Of a stretch of DNA of 40,852 nucleotides, positions 1 through 6,866 are shown piece after piece. The DNA lies in NCBI GenBank assembly GCA_016841675.1, contig JAENYQ010000026.1, positions 1 to 40,852 of the forward strand, written 5' to 3'. The position numbers were made by a program, and so were the translations under genes. Source of the stretch: Desulfotomaculum sp. (GTDB taxonomy: Bacteria > Bacillota > Desulfotomaculia > Desulfotomaculales > Desulfallaceae). The notes beneath the pieces were generated by a model. It was not told the DNA's origin. It saw only the letters and a list, made by a program, of their open reading frames with translations, and made no database searches. Positions within the stretch are counted from its first letter, which is position 1, and each line of letters starts with the position of its first letter.

Positions 1-363
1 GTCATTCTGAACGCAGTGAAGAATCTAAAGATCAGATCCTTCGCTACGCTCTTAGCCCAAGTTTCGATTTTCCATCATAAAAATCGCCCTAAAAATATTT
101 TTTCATCACGTTATTACTGGGCTTGCGGCTTCAAAATCGCAAAAAAGTGCAAAAATAGTGACCTAAAAAAATTACCATGGAAATGGGTTCCATTGACCAC
201 AATATCCTTGCTTTGTTAACCTTAAATAGGAAATAAAACACCATTTTTCGAAAGGATTATTACAAATATGACAATAATTTACAAGTAGTGACCGAAAAAA
301 TTATAGAAATCCAGTAAACGCAAGCTTTTTGGGCATTTAAATCGAAACTTGGGTTAGATGACA
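1..363. repeat. R2 dispersed palindromic repeat, interrupted by an insertion
   Basis: The segment opens with an R2 repeat (GTCATTCTGAACGCAGTGAA, then GATCCTTCGCTACGCTCTTA) that stops at 54 and resumes at 354 with TTAGATGACAT. An intact relative at 33456-33508 reads GCTCTTAGATGACA without a break, so 55-353 is an insertion. A short ORF at 16-219 runs across the junction and is not credible as a gene. Confidence 0.75.
55..353. mobile_element. MITE-like element, 299 bp, with terminal inverted repeats
   Basis: The ends are inverted copies of CCCAAGTTTCGATTT (left 56-70, right 339-353). The element is flanked by TTA at 52-54 and 354-356, which fits a 2-3 bp target duplication (TA or TTA). It carries no plausible gene. 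Inside are two direct copies of TAGTGACCNAAAAAATTA (about 167-187 and 286-304) and a small hairpin ATGGAA/TTCCAT. It is probably a non-autonomous derivative of an insertion sequence; I do not recognise the parent family. Confidence 0.65.
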
Positions 364-379
364 TACTTAACTATTACCT

Positions 380-507
380 TGAATACAGCACGGTAAGTCG
401 TATTCGTTTATCGTGGTGCGGGCACGCATGGTAATTCTGAGCGCGGCGAAGAATCTTAGTCTTTAAGCGCTTAAGATTCTTCGTTTAACTTCATTTCATT
501 CAGAATT
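380..507. repeat. Composite R3 + R2 repeat
   Basis: An R3 unit (CGTTTATCGTGGTGCGGG at about 404-421) runs directly into an R2 palindrome (GGTAATTCTGAGCGCGGCGA, then AAGATTCTTCG). The same R3-R2 join recurs at 39410-39509 and, inverted, at 21785-21903 and 40574-40660, so the pair behaves as one larger mobile or recombining unit. Confidence 0.7.
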
Positions 508-581
508 ATGAGTTTTGGGCTTTCAATAGCTTGTTAACTGTAAACTTAAACAAGTTTAGCAAAGAGGGTCTGATTTCAGCT

Positions 582-1331
582 ATGGCATACATAAACGAAA
601 TATTTGTCTTTTTGCTGGGCGCTTGCATCGGCAGTTTTTTAAACGTCTGCATCTACCGCCTACCGCGGGAGGAGTCGGTGGTGTACAAGCCCTCCCATTG
701 CCCGGGTTGCGGCAATAAGCTTGGGGTGCCGGACCTGGTACCCATACTCAGTTATATTTTCCTGCGGGGGCGCTGCCGTCACTGTGGCAGCCCAATCTCT
801 GCCCAGTACCCCTTGGTGGAACTTATAACGGCATTGCTTTTCCTGGCCGCATATACCGCCTGGGGCATTAGCTGGCATACCGCATCCATGTGGGTATTCC
901 TGGCGGTGCTGGTCTCGGTATCGGTGGTGGACATGCACCACCGGATTATCCCGGACGAAATACTGCTGGTAGGTACAATTCTGGGCTTGCCGCTGATTTT
1001 TTTAACCTCGCTTAATCATCTAATCAGCGGGTTAATTGGTTTTATGGCCGCCGGCTTGCTGCTGCTGGCCATAGCCGTTATCTCCAAGGGCGGCATGGGG
1101 GGCGGCGATATCAAGTTAAGCGCGGTGATGGGCCTTTTCCTGGGCTGGCAGAGTGCAGCCGTAGCCCTGTTCTTATCGTTTTTAATCGGCGGCATAGTTG
1201 GCATACTGCTGCTGGTCACCAAAATCAAGGGCCGGAAAGATGCCGTTCCCTTCGGTCCGTATCTGGCCCTGGGCGGTCTGGCCGCCGCCTTTTATGGACC
1301 CCAAATAATAACCTGGTATACAGGGCTATAA
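582..1331 (+). CDS. pilD: Prepilin peptidase / N-methyltransferase (type IV leader peptidase, A24)
   Basis: Integral membrane aspartyl protease that cleaves, and in two-domain forms also N-methylates, type IV prepilin-like leaders. The protein is 249 residues from ATG 582, the usual length. The N-terminal DiS_P_DiS domain holds two cysteine pairs, C40-x2-C43 and C65-x2-C68. The catalytic aspartates are D117 in VDMHHRIIPD and D176 in GGGDIKL. About seven hydrophobic segments follow the cytoplasmic loop. An upstream in-frame TTG (531) would add 17 residues with no Shine-Dalgarno; ATG 582 has a weak AGAGGG 13 nt away. No pilus genes are in view, so its substrates are not in this window. The symbol follows family usage; comC would serve equally. 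Confidence 0.93.
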   Translation: MAYINEIFVFLLGACIGSFLNVCIYRLPREESVVYKPSHCPGCGNKLGVPDLVPILSYIFLRGRCRHCGSPISAQYPLVELITALLFLAAYTAWGISWHTASMWVFLAVLVSVSVVDMHHRIIPDEILLVGTILGLPLIFLTSLNHLISGLIGFMAAGLLLLAIAVISKGGMGGGDIKLSAVMGLFLGWQSAAVALFLSFLIGGIVGILLLVTKIKGRKDAVPFGPYLALGGLAAAFYGPQIITWYTGL

Positions 1332-1339
1332 GTGTGATA

Positions 1340-1410
1340 AGGGGTCAGGCTCTTAACTTATAACTTATTTCAAAAAACGAAATAAGTTATAAGTTAAGAG
1401 CCTGACCCCT
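1340..1410. repeat. R1 perfect hairpin (RAYT-type)
   Basis: Two 32-bp arms (1340-1371 and 1379-1410) are exact inverted copies around a 7-nt loop. The end motif is AGGGGTCAGGCTCTTAACTT. It sits between two convergent genes, ending 8 nt from each, and could act as a bidirectional terminator. The arm differs from those of the transposase unit at 23874 only near the loop (TATAACTT instead of TATTAACTT). Confidence 0.9.
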
Positions 1411-1417
1411 AAGTTTG

Positions 1418-1693
1418 CTAAACGGCGTGCTGCTGGCTTACCACTTTAGTCATCAACCGGGACAAAACCTGCCGTTCGCTTGGGTCCGCCACCATCCATA
1501 GTTCTTTTAAAGCTTGCTGTTCCGGGTTGGCCGGGGGCACGTTCTGGGCCAAAACTTCACCTACTTGATGAGCCATGTTTTGCACCTTTTCCCGGGGAAT
1601 GCCCAGTTCCTCGGCAAATTCCATTGCCTGGCGCAGGTAACTTTTCCAGGTTTGCCAGTCGGTTTTGGCTATGCTTTGAAAATTTAAGTCCAC
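1418..1693 (-). CDS. DUF3243 domain protein
   Basis: A 91-residue soluble protein and the only gene on the minus strand. It starts at GTG 1693 with GAGGTGAT about 6 nt upstream. The central pattern LGIPREKVQNMAHQVGEVLA followed by NPEQQALKELWMVADPSERQ is the signature of DUF3243, a small helical family common in Bacilli and Clostridia and of unknown function. It is convergent with pilD, with the R1 hairpin between the two. There is no neighbour on its strand to suggest a role. Confidence 0.85.
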   Translation of the reverse strand: MDLNFQSIAKTDWQTWKSYLRQAMEFAEELGIPREKVQNMAHQVGEVLAQNVPPANPEQQALKELWMVADPSERQVLSRLMTKVVSQQHAV

Positions 1694-1972
1694 TGCTTCA
1701 TCACCTCGGTATCTTATTTAAATACCAAATTCAATGTAGTTATTAGTTTGGCTCAATGCCTAAAAAATATACATTATGCAGCAATATTTTACTTATTTAG
1801 GTAAATTTTTGTAGAAAATGATTCTGTACAGCTGACAATTATTTGATGACACAACTCCCGGTATCGGGGCATATGCTGTAAATGGAAGCGGAGAAAAGTA
1901 GTTAGATTTAAAAGGCCGGAAAGTCCCAAAACATTTTCCGGTTCACAGCATACTTCCTTCAGGGGGTATTTT

Positions 1973-2188
1973 ATGAAAATCGGTGATATAGTCACCAGGA
2001 AGATTGATGGTGCGGAGGCTAGTTTTTGTATTATTGGGTTTTATACAGACCAACATTCCGGAGAAAAAGTGGCCATACTGGCCATGCTGGATCCCAACTC
2101 GGTGGTGGAGGTTGCGGTGCAGGAATTGGCACCGGTTAAATTAAAAGAAATAATTGCTCTTACCGCCAGCACATGTTTCATGCATTAA
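1973..2188 (+). CDS. Small protein resembling the N-terminus of YabG
   Basis: The product is 71 residues from ATG 1973, preceded by AGGGGG 7 nt upstream and followed at once by a terminator, so it looks like a real monocistronic gene. MKIGDIVTRK and VAILAMLDPNSVVEVAVQEL resemble the first ~60 residues of the sporulation protease YabG, where a similar metal-free beta module precedes the protease. The protease part is absent. I cannot assign a function; a free-standing YabG-N-like domain is the best reading. A 7-bp hairpin (CCGGAAA/TTTCCGG, 1916-1941) lies in its leader. Confidence 0.6.
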   Translation: MKIGDIVTRKIDGAEASFCIIGFYTDQHSGEKVAILAMLDPNSVVEVAVQELAPVKLKEIIALTASTCFMH

Positions 2189-2207
2189 CTGCCGCAAGGC
2201 AGTTTTT
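2187..2207 (+). terminator. Intrinsic terminator
   Basis: The stem AACTGCC/GGCAGTT with a GCAA loop is followed by a run of five T. It overlaps the stop codon of the small gene at 1973. Confidence 0.85.
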
Positions 2208-2302
2208 CTGTTTTATTAACCATTTATCCCTGGCACAAAAAGGAATAGTTTATTTTTCATTGAATTATACTAACGTAACTGAAAGGAGCGAAATATACCG
2301 CT

Positions 2303-3643
2303 ATGGAATCCGGATTCAAAATAACTGCTGAAAACGCAGTACAAAAAGCGTTGCAGATGGGCGCCGGGATGGCCGAGGCGTATCTGAGCAACGGCAAGGA
2401 ACTGGTCATTGAAGTGCGTAACGGTGCAGTGGAAACAATGAAACTGGCCGGTGACCGGGGTTTGGGCATTCGGGTGTTTAACGAAGGCCGCACCGGTTTC
2501 GCCTTTACCACCGACCTTGGTGACACTGCAGTGGACGAGATGGTCAGTCAGGCTTTAGCCAACGCCTGCAGCGCCGAGCCCGACGCCCGGCGTACCCTGC
2601 CCCAACCAGCCTCATTCTACCCCCAAATGGACCTTTATGATCCGTCAATTAAAGCGGCCACCGTCGAGCATAAGATTGAGATGGCCCGGAGCATGGAAAA
2701 GGAAGCTTGCAGCTTTGACCAGCGGGTCAGTGTTATTGAAAGTTCCACCTACCAGGACGGTGAAGCGGAAGTAATTTTGGTCAACTCCCACGGTATTTCA
2801 CTACAGTATTCGGGGGCCTACTGCGGTATGTACATAGCCCTGGTAGCCGGCAGTGGTGAAGACAGTCAGACTGGTTTCGCCCTGGACTACAGTCTGCACT
2901 TTAAAAACCTGGATCCCGTCCGGTTGGGCAAGGAAGCGGCCAATCGCGCGGTGCGTCTGCTGGGCGCCAAACCGGGCAGCACCCAGCAGACTACGGTAGT
3001 GCTGGACCCTTACATTGCCTCCGGGTTTTTGGGGGTTGTTGCTCCGGCACTTTCCGCCGAGGCCGTGCAAAAAGGACGCTCTCTATTTGCCGGTCAGGTA
3101 GGCCGACAGGTGGCCTCGGAGCTGTTCAATGTAGTGGACGACGGTACCCTGGCCAATGGTATTGCCTCAGCGCCCTTTGACGGTGAGGGGGTGCCCACAT
3201 CCAAAACGGTGCTGATACAAAAGGGTGTACTGCAGTGTTTTCTGCACAATACGTATACCGCCGCCAAAGACGGGGTGCAGTCCACTGGCAACGGTGTCCG
3301 GGGTTCTTTTAAAGGGACGCCGGAAGTAGGCACCACCAACTTTTTTCTCCAGCCTGGCAGCGTCAGCCAGGAGCAAATTATTAGCGAAGTAAACAGCGGC
3401 CTTTATATCACCGAAGTGATGGGACTACACACGGCCAACCCCATTTCCGGCGATTTTTCATTCGGCGCCTCGGGTCTGTGGATCGAAAACGGCAAACTGA
3501 GCCATCCGGTGCGGGGTATGGCTGTGGCCGGCAATATTATGGATGTAATTAAAAATATTGATGCCGTAGGCAGTGACCTGCAGTTTTTCGGCGGCAAGGG
3601 CGCGCCCACCCTGCGCATCTCCCGCATGAGCATCAGCGGTTAA
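2303..3643 (+). CDS. tldE: TldE/PmbA family protein (TldD partner)
   Basis: This 446-residue protein belongs to the TldD/TldE (PmbA) family of peptidase complexes known to degrade unfolded or leader peptides. It lacks a HExxxH zinc motif, as TldE does; TldD is the catalytic subunit. Recognisable segments are DRGLGIRVF (about 51), the middle region with VLDPYIASGFLGVVAPALSA, and GVPTSKTVLIQKGVLQCFLH with NTYTAAKDG near residue 320. AAGGAG lies 14 nt before ATG 2303, rather far. No tldD lies next to it, although the pair is usually adjacent. It is followed directly by an R1 hairpin. Confidence 0.9.
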   Translation: MESGFKITAENAVQKALQMGAGMAEAYLSNGKELVIEVRNGAVETMKLAGDRGLGIRVFNEGRTGFAFTTDLGDTAVDEMVSQALANACSAEPDARRTLPQPASFYPQMDLYDPSIKAATVEHKIEMARSMEKEACSFDQRVSVIESSTYQDGEAEVILVNSHGISLQYSGAYCGMYIALVAGSGEDSQTGFALDYSLHFKNLDPVRLGKEAANRAVRLLGAKPGSTQQTTVVLDPYIASGFLGVVAPALSAEAVQKGRSLFAGQVGRQVASELFNVVDDGTLANGIASAPFDGEGVPTSKTVLIQKGVLQCFLHNTYTAAKDGVQSTGNGVRGSFKGTPEVGTTNFFLQPGSVSQEQIISEVNSGLYITEVMGLHTANPISGDFSFGASGLWIENGKLSHPVRGMAVAGNIMDVIKNIDAVGSDLQFFGGKGAPTLRISRMSISG

Positions 3644-3647
3644 CACA

Positions 3648-3735
3648 GGGGGTCAGGCCTGTCCTAACTATACTAACTATAAAAATTAAATATATCGATA
3701 TTATAGTTAGTATAGTTAGGACAGGCCTGACCCCC
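3648..3735. repeat. R1 perfect hairpin with unique core
   Basis: Two 34-bp exact arms (3648-3681 and 3702-3735) flank an AT-rich 20-nt loop. The end is GGGGGTCAGGCCTGTCC, but the rest of the arm (TAACTATACTAACTATA) is unlike the other R1 copies. It lies between tldE and aroQ. Confidence 0.9.
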
Positions 3736-3802
3736 TATTTTGAGCTGGGCAAGGTTCTGCATTTATGTTAAAATATTTCCAGTGTTTTTTGAGGTGGTTA
3801 TG

Positions 3803-4267
3803 ATGAAAATTTTAGTGTTAAATGGACCTAACCTGAATTTGTTGGGACAGCGTGAACCGAGTATTTACGGTTCTGTTTCGCTGGAGGATATTAATGAAAG
3901 CCTTCTTTTCCTGGCCGGTGAGCTGGGGGTGGAGCTGGATTTCTACCAGTCCAATCATGAGGGGGCGCTGCTGGACAAGCTGCATGCCGCTATGGACGAG
4001 TGTTCGGCGGTAATCTTTAATCCCGGCGCCTTCACCCATTACAGCTACGCTCTGCGGGATGCGGTGGCCGCCATCGGCATTCCGGTCATTGAGGTGCACT
4101 TGTCCAACATTCATGCCCGGGAAGAGTTCAGGCATCACTCAGTAATTGCACCAGTGGCCGCCGGGCAAATCGTGGGTCTGGGTCCGCAGGGTTACCTTCT
4201 GGCTGTGCGGGCCGCGGTGGCGCTAGTCCGGGACGCTGTTTTCACCGGCGCTGAGGGTACGGAATGA
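3803..4267 (+). CDS. aroQ: 3-dehydroquinate dehydratase, type II
   Basis: Catalyses dehydration of 3-dehydroquinate to 3-dehydroshikimate in the shikimate pathway, as a dodecameric soluble enzyme. The protein is 154 residues from ATG 3803, the family length. The start MKILVLNGPNLNLLGQREP carries the active-site Arg (R17), followed by Tyr (Y22) on the flexible lid. NPGAFTHYSYALRDA and IEVHLSNIHAREEFR (active-site His about 100) complete the site. GAGGTGG lies 5 nt upstream of 3803; the adjacent ATG 3800 is too close. Its last codons overlap pepP by 4 nt (ATGA), so the two genes are translationally coupled. Confidence 0.96.
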   Translation: MKILVLNGPNLNLLGQREPSIYGSVSLEDINESLLFLAGELGVELDFYQSNHEGALLDKLHAAMDECSAVIFNPGAFTHYSYALRDAVAAIGIPVIEVHLSNIHAREEFRHHSVIAPVAAGQIVGLGPQGYLLAVRAAVALVRDAVFTGAEGTE

Positions 4268-5337
4268 AAAAGCGTGTGGAGCAAATAGGCGGTGTGCTGG
4301 CCGAAAAGGGCATTGACGCCATGCTGGTGATGCAACCCGAAAACCGTTACTATTTAAGCGGTTTCACAGGCAGCACCGGCGCTTTGCTGATTACAACAGG
4401 TGATTCTTATATCTGTACCGATTTTCGGTACACCGAGCAAGCCCGGGAGCAAAGCCCCCATCTGCAGGTCGCCAAGGTGATCAGCACTCTGGCGGAAAAG
4501 CTGGCCCAAATGCAGGCAACTATCGGCTTTCGTACCCTGGCCTTTGAAGCCGACTATGTTGATTACACTCTATACGCCACCCTTCGGGATAAACTGACCG
4601 GTGTTGAATTGGTGCCGCTGGTCGGAACGGTGGAAAAACTGCGCCAGGTCAAGGACCGTGCTGAACTGGCTGCCATTGCCAAATCCATGGCCATGCTGGA
4701 CCGGGGCTTTGAATATATTTGCGGGTTTATTAAGCCCGGTATCTCTGAAATAGCAGTTTCGTTGGAACTGGAAATATTTATGCGCTATCAAGGAGCATCC
4801 GGAACCTCGTTCCCGTTTATTGTTGCTTCGGGCCCCCGGGCGTCCCTGCCGCATGGCGAGGCTTCGGACCGGGTCATCGGGGAAGGCGATATTCTGACCA
4901 TGGATTTTGGGGTTATTATGGAACACTACTGTTCCGACATGACCAGAACGGTATCGGTGGGCACTCCGCCTCCGGAGATGGAAAAGATTTATTACATAGT
5001 GCTGGAGGCCCAACAGGCCGGTTTAAATGCGGTTAAAGCCGGGGCTATGGCCAAAATGGTAGACAAGGCCGCCCGCGATGTTATTGAAGCGCACGGCTAT
5101 GGCGAGTTTTTCGGCCATGGCACCGGTCACGGCGTCGGTCTGGCGGTGCACGAAGCGCCCCGCTTGTCGGTGCGGGATGACACTATTCTTGAAGCAGGCA
5201 TGGTGGTAACCGTAGAGCCGGGTATTTACCTGCCGGGGCGCGGCGGAGTGCGCATTGAAGACAGCGTGGTAGTAGAACAACACGGCTGCCGCCTGCTGAC
5301 CAATGCACCAAAGGATACCCTTTTGGTAATCTTTTAA
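4264..5337 (+). CDS. pepP: Xaa-Pro aminopeptidase / M24 peptidase
   Basis: Cytosolic di-metal aminopeptidase that removes N-terminal residues preceding proline. It is 357 residues: a creatinase-like N-terminal domain (about 1-125) and a pita-bread C-terminal domain. Metal ligands are visible in order: D in LTMDFGVIM, D in CSDMTRTVSVG, H in FGHGTGHGVGL, E in VTVEPGIYLPG and E in GVRIEDSVVV. It overlaps aroQ by 4 nt and precedes efp, the usual Firmicute order aroQ-pepP-efp. The name follows genome convention; substrate preference is not tested. Confidence 0.94.
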   Translation: MKKRVEQIGGVLAEKGIDAMLVMQPENRYYLSGFTGSTGALLITTGDSYICTDFRYTEQAREQSPHLQVAKVISTLAEKLAQMQATIGFRTLAFEADYVDYTLYATLRDKLTGVELVPLVGTVEKLRQVKDRAELAAIAKSMAMLDRGFEYICGFIKPGISEIAVSLELEIFMRYQGASGTSFPFIVASGPRASLPHGEASDRVIGEGDILTMDFGVIMEHYCSDMTRTVSVGTPPPEMEKIYYIVLEAQQAGLNAVKAGAMAKMVDKAARDVIEAHGYGEFFGHGTGHGVGLAVHEAPRLSVRDDTILEAGMVVTVEPGIYLPGRGGVRIEDSVVVEQHGCRLLTNAPKDTLLVIF

Positions 5338-5408
5338 TGAATTCCCATTGTGGAATGATAATGCATAATGAATTTAATTAATTAAAGCGGATTTAAGGAG
5401 GCGGATGT

Positions 5409-5966
5409 ATGGTATCAACCAACGAGTTTCGCACCGGACTGACCATCGAGATTGAAGGCGACGTCTACCAGCTTGTGGATTTTCAGCACGTAAAACCTGG
5501 CAAAGGTGCCGCATTTGTGCGGTCCAAGCTAAGAAACATACGCACTGGCGCTGTAATTGATAAAACCTTTAACGCCGGCGAAAAATTCCCCCGCGCGCGG
5601 GTGGAGCACAAAGAGGCGCAGTATCTATACAATGACGGCAAACAGTATAACTTTATGGATATGGAAACATTTGATCAGTTCAGCATGAGCAGTGATGAGC
5701 TGGGCGATGCCGTCAAGTTCCTTAAAGAGAACATGACCATCAAACTGCTGACCTTCCAGGAGCGCTCCATTGGAGTGGACATGCCCAACTTTGTGGAACT
5801 GGAAGTGGTGGAAACCGCGCCCGGCATCAAAGGCGACACCGCCTCGGGTGGTTCCAAGCCGGCCACGCTGGAAACCGGTTACGTTGTTCAGGTGCCTTTT
5901 TTTATCAACATCGGTGATGTGCTGCAAATAGACACCCGCACCGGTCATTATATCAAGCGGGCATAA
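5409..5966 (+). CDS. efp: Translation elongation factor P
   Basis: EF-P binds ribosomes stalled at polyproline between the P and E sites and promotes peptide bond formation. The protein is 185 residues with three beta domains: a KOW-like N-terminal domain, a central OB domain and a C-terminal OB domain. The tip loop [17 protein letters not shown] carries K32, where modification occurs in homologues; no epmA or epmB is in view. AAGGAGG lies 7 nt before ATG 5409. The 71-nt gap after pepP is AT-rich and could hold a weak promoter. Confidence 0.97.
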   Translation: MVSTNEFRTGLTIEIEGDVYQLVDFQHVKPGKGAAFVRSKLRNIRTGAVIDKTFNAGEKFPRARVEHKEAQYLYNDGKQYNFMDMETFDQFSMSSDELGDAVKFLKENMTIKLLTFQERSIGVDMPNFVELEVVETAPGIKGDTASGGSKPATLETGYVVQVPFFINIGDVLQIDTRTGHYIKRA

Positions 5967-5970
5967 CCGT

Positions 5971-6045
5971 ATCAGGGGTCAGACCGTGCAAAGTTGCAAA
6001 AAACTAATCGGTTTTTTTACAACTTCGCAAGGCCTGACCCCTGAT
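5971..6045. repeat. Degenerate R1 hairpin
   Basis: Twelve-bp exact ends (ATCAGGGGTCAG at 5971-5982, CTGACCCCTGAT at 6034-6045) enclose a diverged core (GTGCAAAGTTGC against CAACTTCGCAAG). It starts 5 nt after efp and may serve as its terminator. Confidence 0.75.
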
Positions 6046-6071
6046 TTTATAGTAAGGAAATAAATGTTTAG

Positions 6072-6137
6072 AAAACCCCCAAAAGAGAGATACTAAATTT
6101 TGTTACGACTATCTCGCACTAACCAAAAGGGGGTTTT
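6072..6137 (+). promoter_or_regulatory. Leader inverted repeat covering the Shine-Dalgarno
   Basis: AAAACCCCC (6072-6080) is perfectly complementary to GGGGGTTTT (6129-6137), and a second inner stem GAGATA/TATCTC (6087-6092 and 6110-6115) lies inside. The downstream arm contains the ribosome-binding sequence AGGGGG of the next gene and runs into six T, so it could form either a translation block or an attenuator-like structure. Confidence 0.45.
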
Positions 6138-6140
6138 TTC

Positions 6141-6566
6141 ATGTCCGATCTGAAGTCGAAAGTGGCCTACCTGCAAGGGCTGTCAAACGGGATGGAGTTG
6201 GATGGTAACACCAAAGAGGGCAAATTGCTGAACAGCATTATCAACGTATTGGATGATTTCGCAGGAACCGTATCTGAACTGGAGGACGCCCAGGAACAGT
6301 TGGAGGACTACATTGAGACCATTGACGACGACCTATATGCCCTAGAAAGCGACATGAACGATGAAGACAATATGGATGAATACATTGAGGTGGACTGTCC
6401 GCGCTGCGGGGAAACTGTGTTATTCGAACCTGGCATCGTTGAAGACGAAGATGTTATTGAAGTGACCTGCCCCAATTGCGACGAGGTAGTATTTGTCAAC
6501 GACGACACCTTTGAGTCGGCAGACGAGCCGGAAGGCATGGAAAACATGGTGGAAGAAGATCTGTAA
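6141..6566 (+). CDS. CD1247 N-terminal domain protein with zinc-ribbon-like tail
   Basis: The product is 141 residues. The N-terminal half (about 1-65, MSDLKSKVAYLQGLSNGMEL onward) is the helical CD1247 N-terminal domain, found in Clostridia next to efp. An acidic linker follows, and then two CxxC pairs, CPRCG (about 86-90) and CPNCD (about 112-116), form a likely zinc ribbon. Function is unknown. The pI must be very low, since the protein is rich in D and E. It starts at ATG 6141 with AGGGGG 7 nt upstream inside an inverted repeat. It is followed by its own terminator, so it forms a single-gene unit after efp. Confidence 0.85.
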   Translation: MSDLKSKVAYLQGLSNGMELDGNTKEGKLLNSIINVLDDFAGTVSELEDAQEQLEDYIETIDDDLYALESDMNDEDNMDEYIEVDCPRCGETVLFEPGIVEDEDVIEVTCPNCDEVVFVNDDTFESADEPEGMENMVEEDL

Positions 6567-6593
6567 ACAAAATCTGCAAACATAAAAGTCCTG

Positions 6594-6620
6594 CGGCAGC
6601 GAAGACTGCCGTTTTTTTTT
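6594..6620 (+). terminator. Intrinsic terminator
   Basis: The stem CGGCAG/CTGCCG with loop CGAAGA is followed by nine T. It ends the CD1247-type gene. Confidence 0.88.
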
Positions 6621-6639
6621 GTTAAGGATCAGAAATACC

Positions 6640-6669
6640 AAAAAGGGGACAGATGCCTGTCCCCTTTTT
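6640..6669. repeat. Short R1-type hairpin
   Basis: AAAAAGGGGACAG and its exact complement (13 bp) enclose a 4-nt loop. This is the smallest member of the GGGGACAG subgroup. Confidence 0.75.
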
Positions 6670-6737
6670 GTCTTCTCATTTGGGGTTCTATTGCTCAACA
6701 AAAACAATTTTAACATCTGGTACCAATTGTATAAGCC

Positions 6738-6767
6738 TTGACATTATGAGCTATTTACAATTAAAAT
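6738..6767 (+). promoter_or_regulatory. Predicted sigma-A promoter of the CoA-disulfide reductase gene
   Basis: TTGACA (6738-6743), an 18-nt spacer and TAAAAT (6762-6767) match sigma-A consensus at 6/6 and 5/6. Downstream, GTCGGG/CCCGAC (6802-6832, imperfect inner pairing) could be an operator or leader hairpin. Confidence 0.5.
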
Positions 6768-6866
6768 TTATTCAGCTTTTTGAATATCATTATTTACAAC
6801 AGTCGGGCGCTAATTCAAACGCCGCACCCGACATAAATACAACCGAAAAGGTGGGTGTCGTAGAGA

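Noticed and set aside
16-219. 67-residue ORF at the window start
   Set aside because: It runs across the junction between the R2 repeat and the MITE, has no Shine-Dalgarno, and has low-complexity composition.
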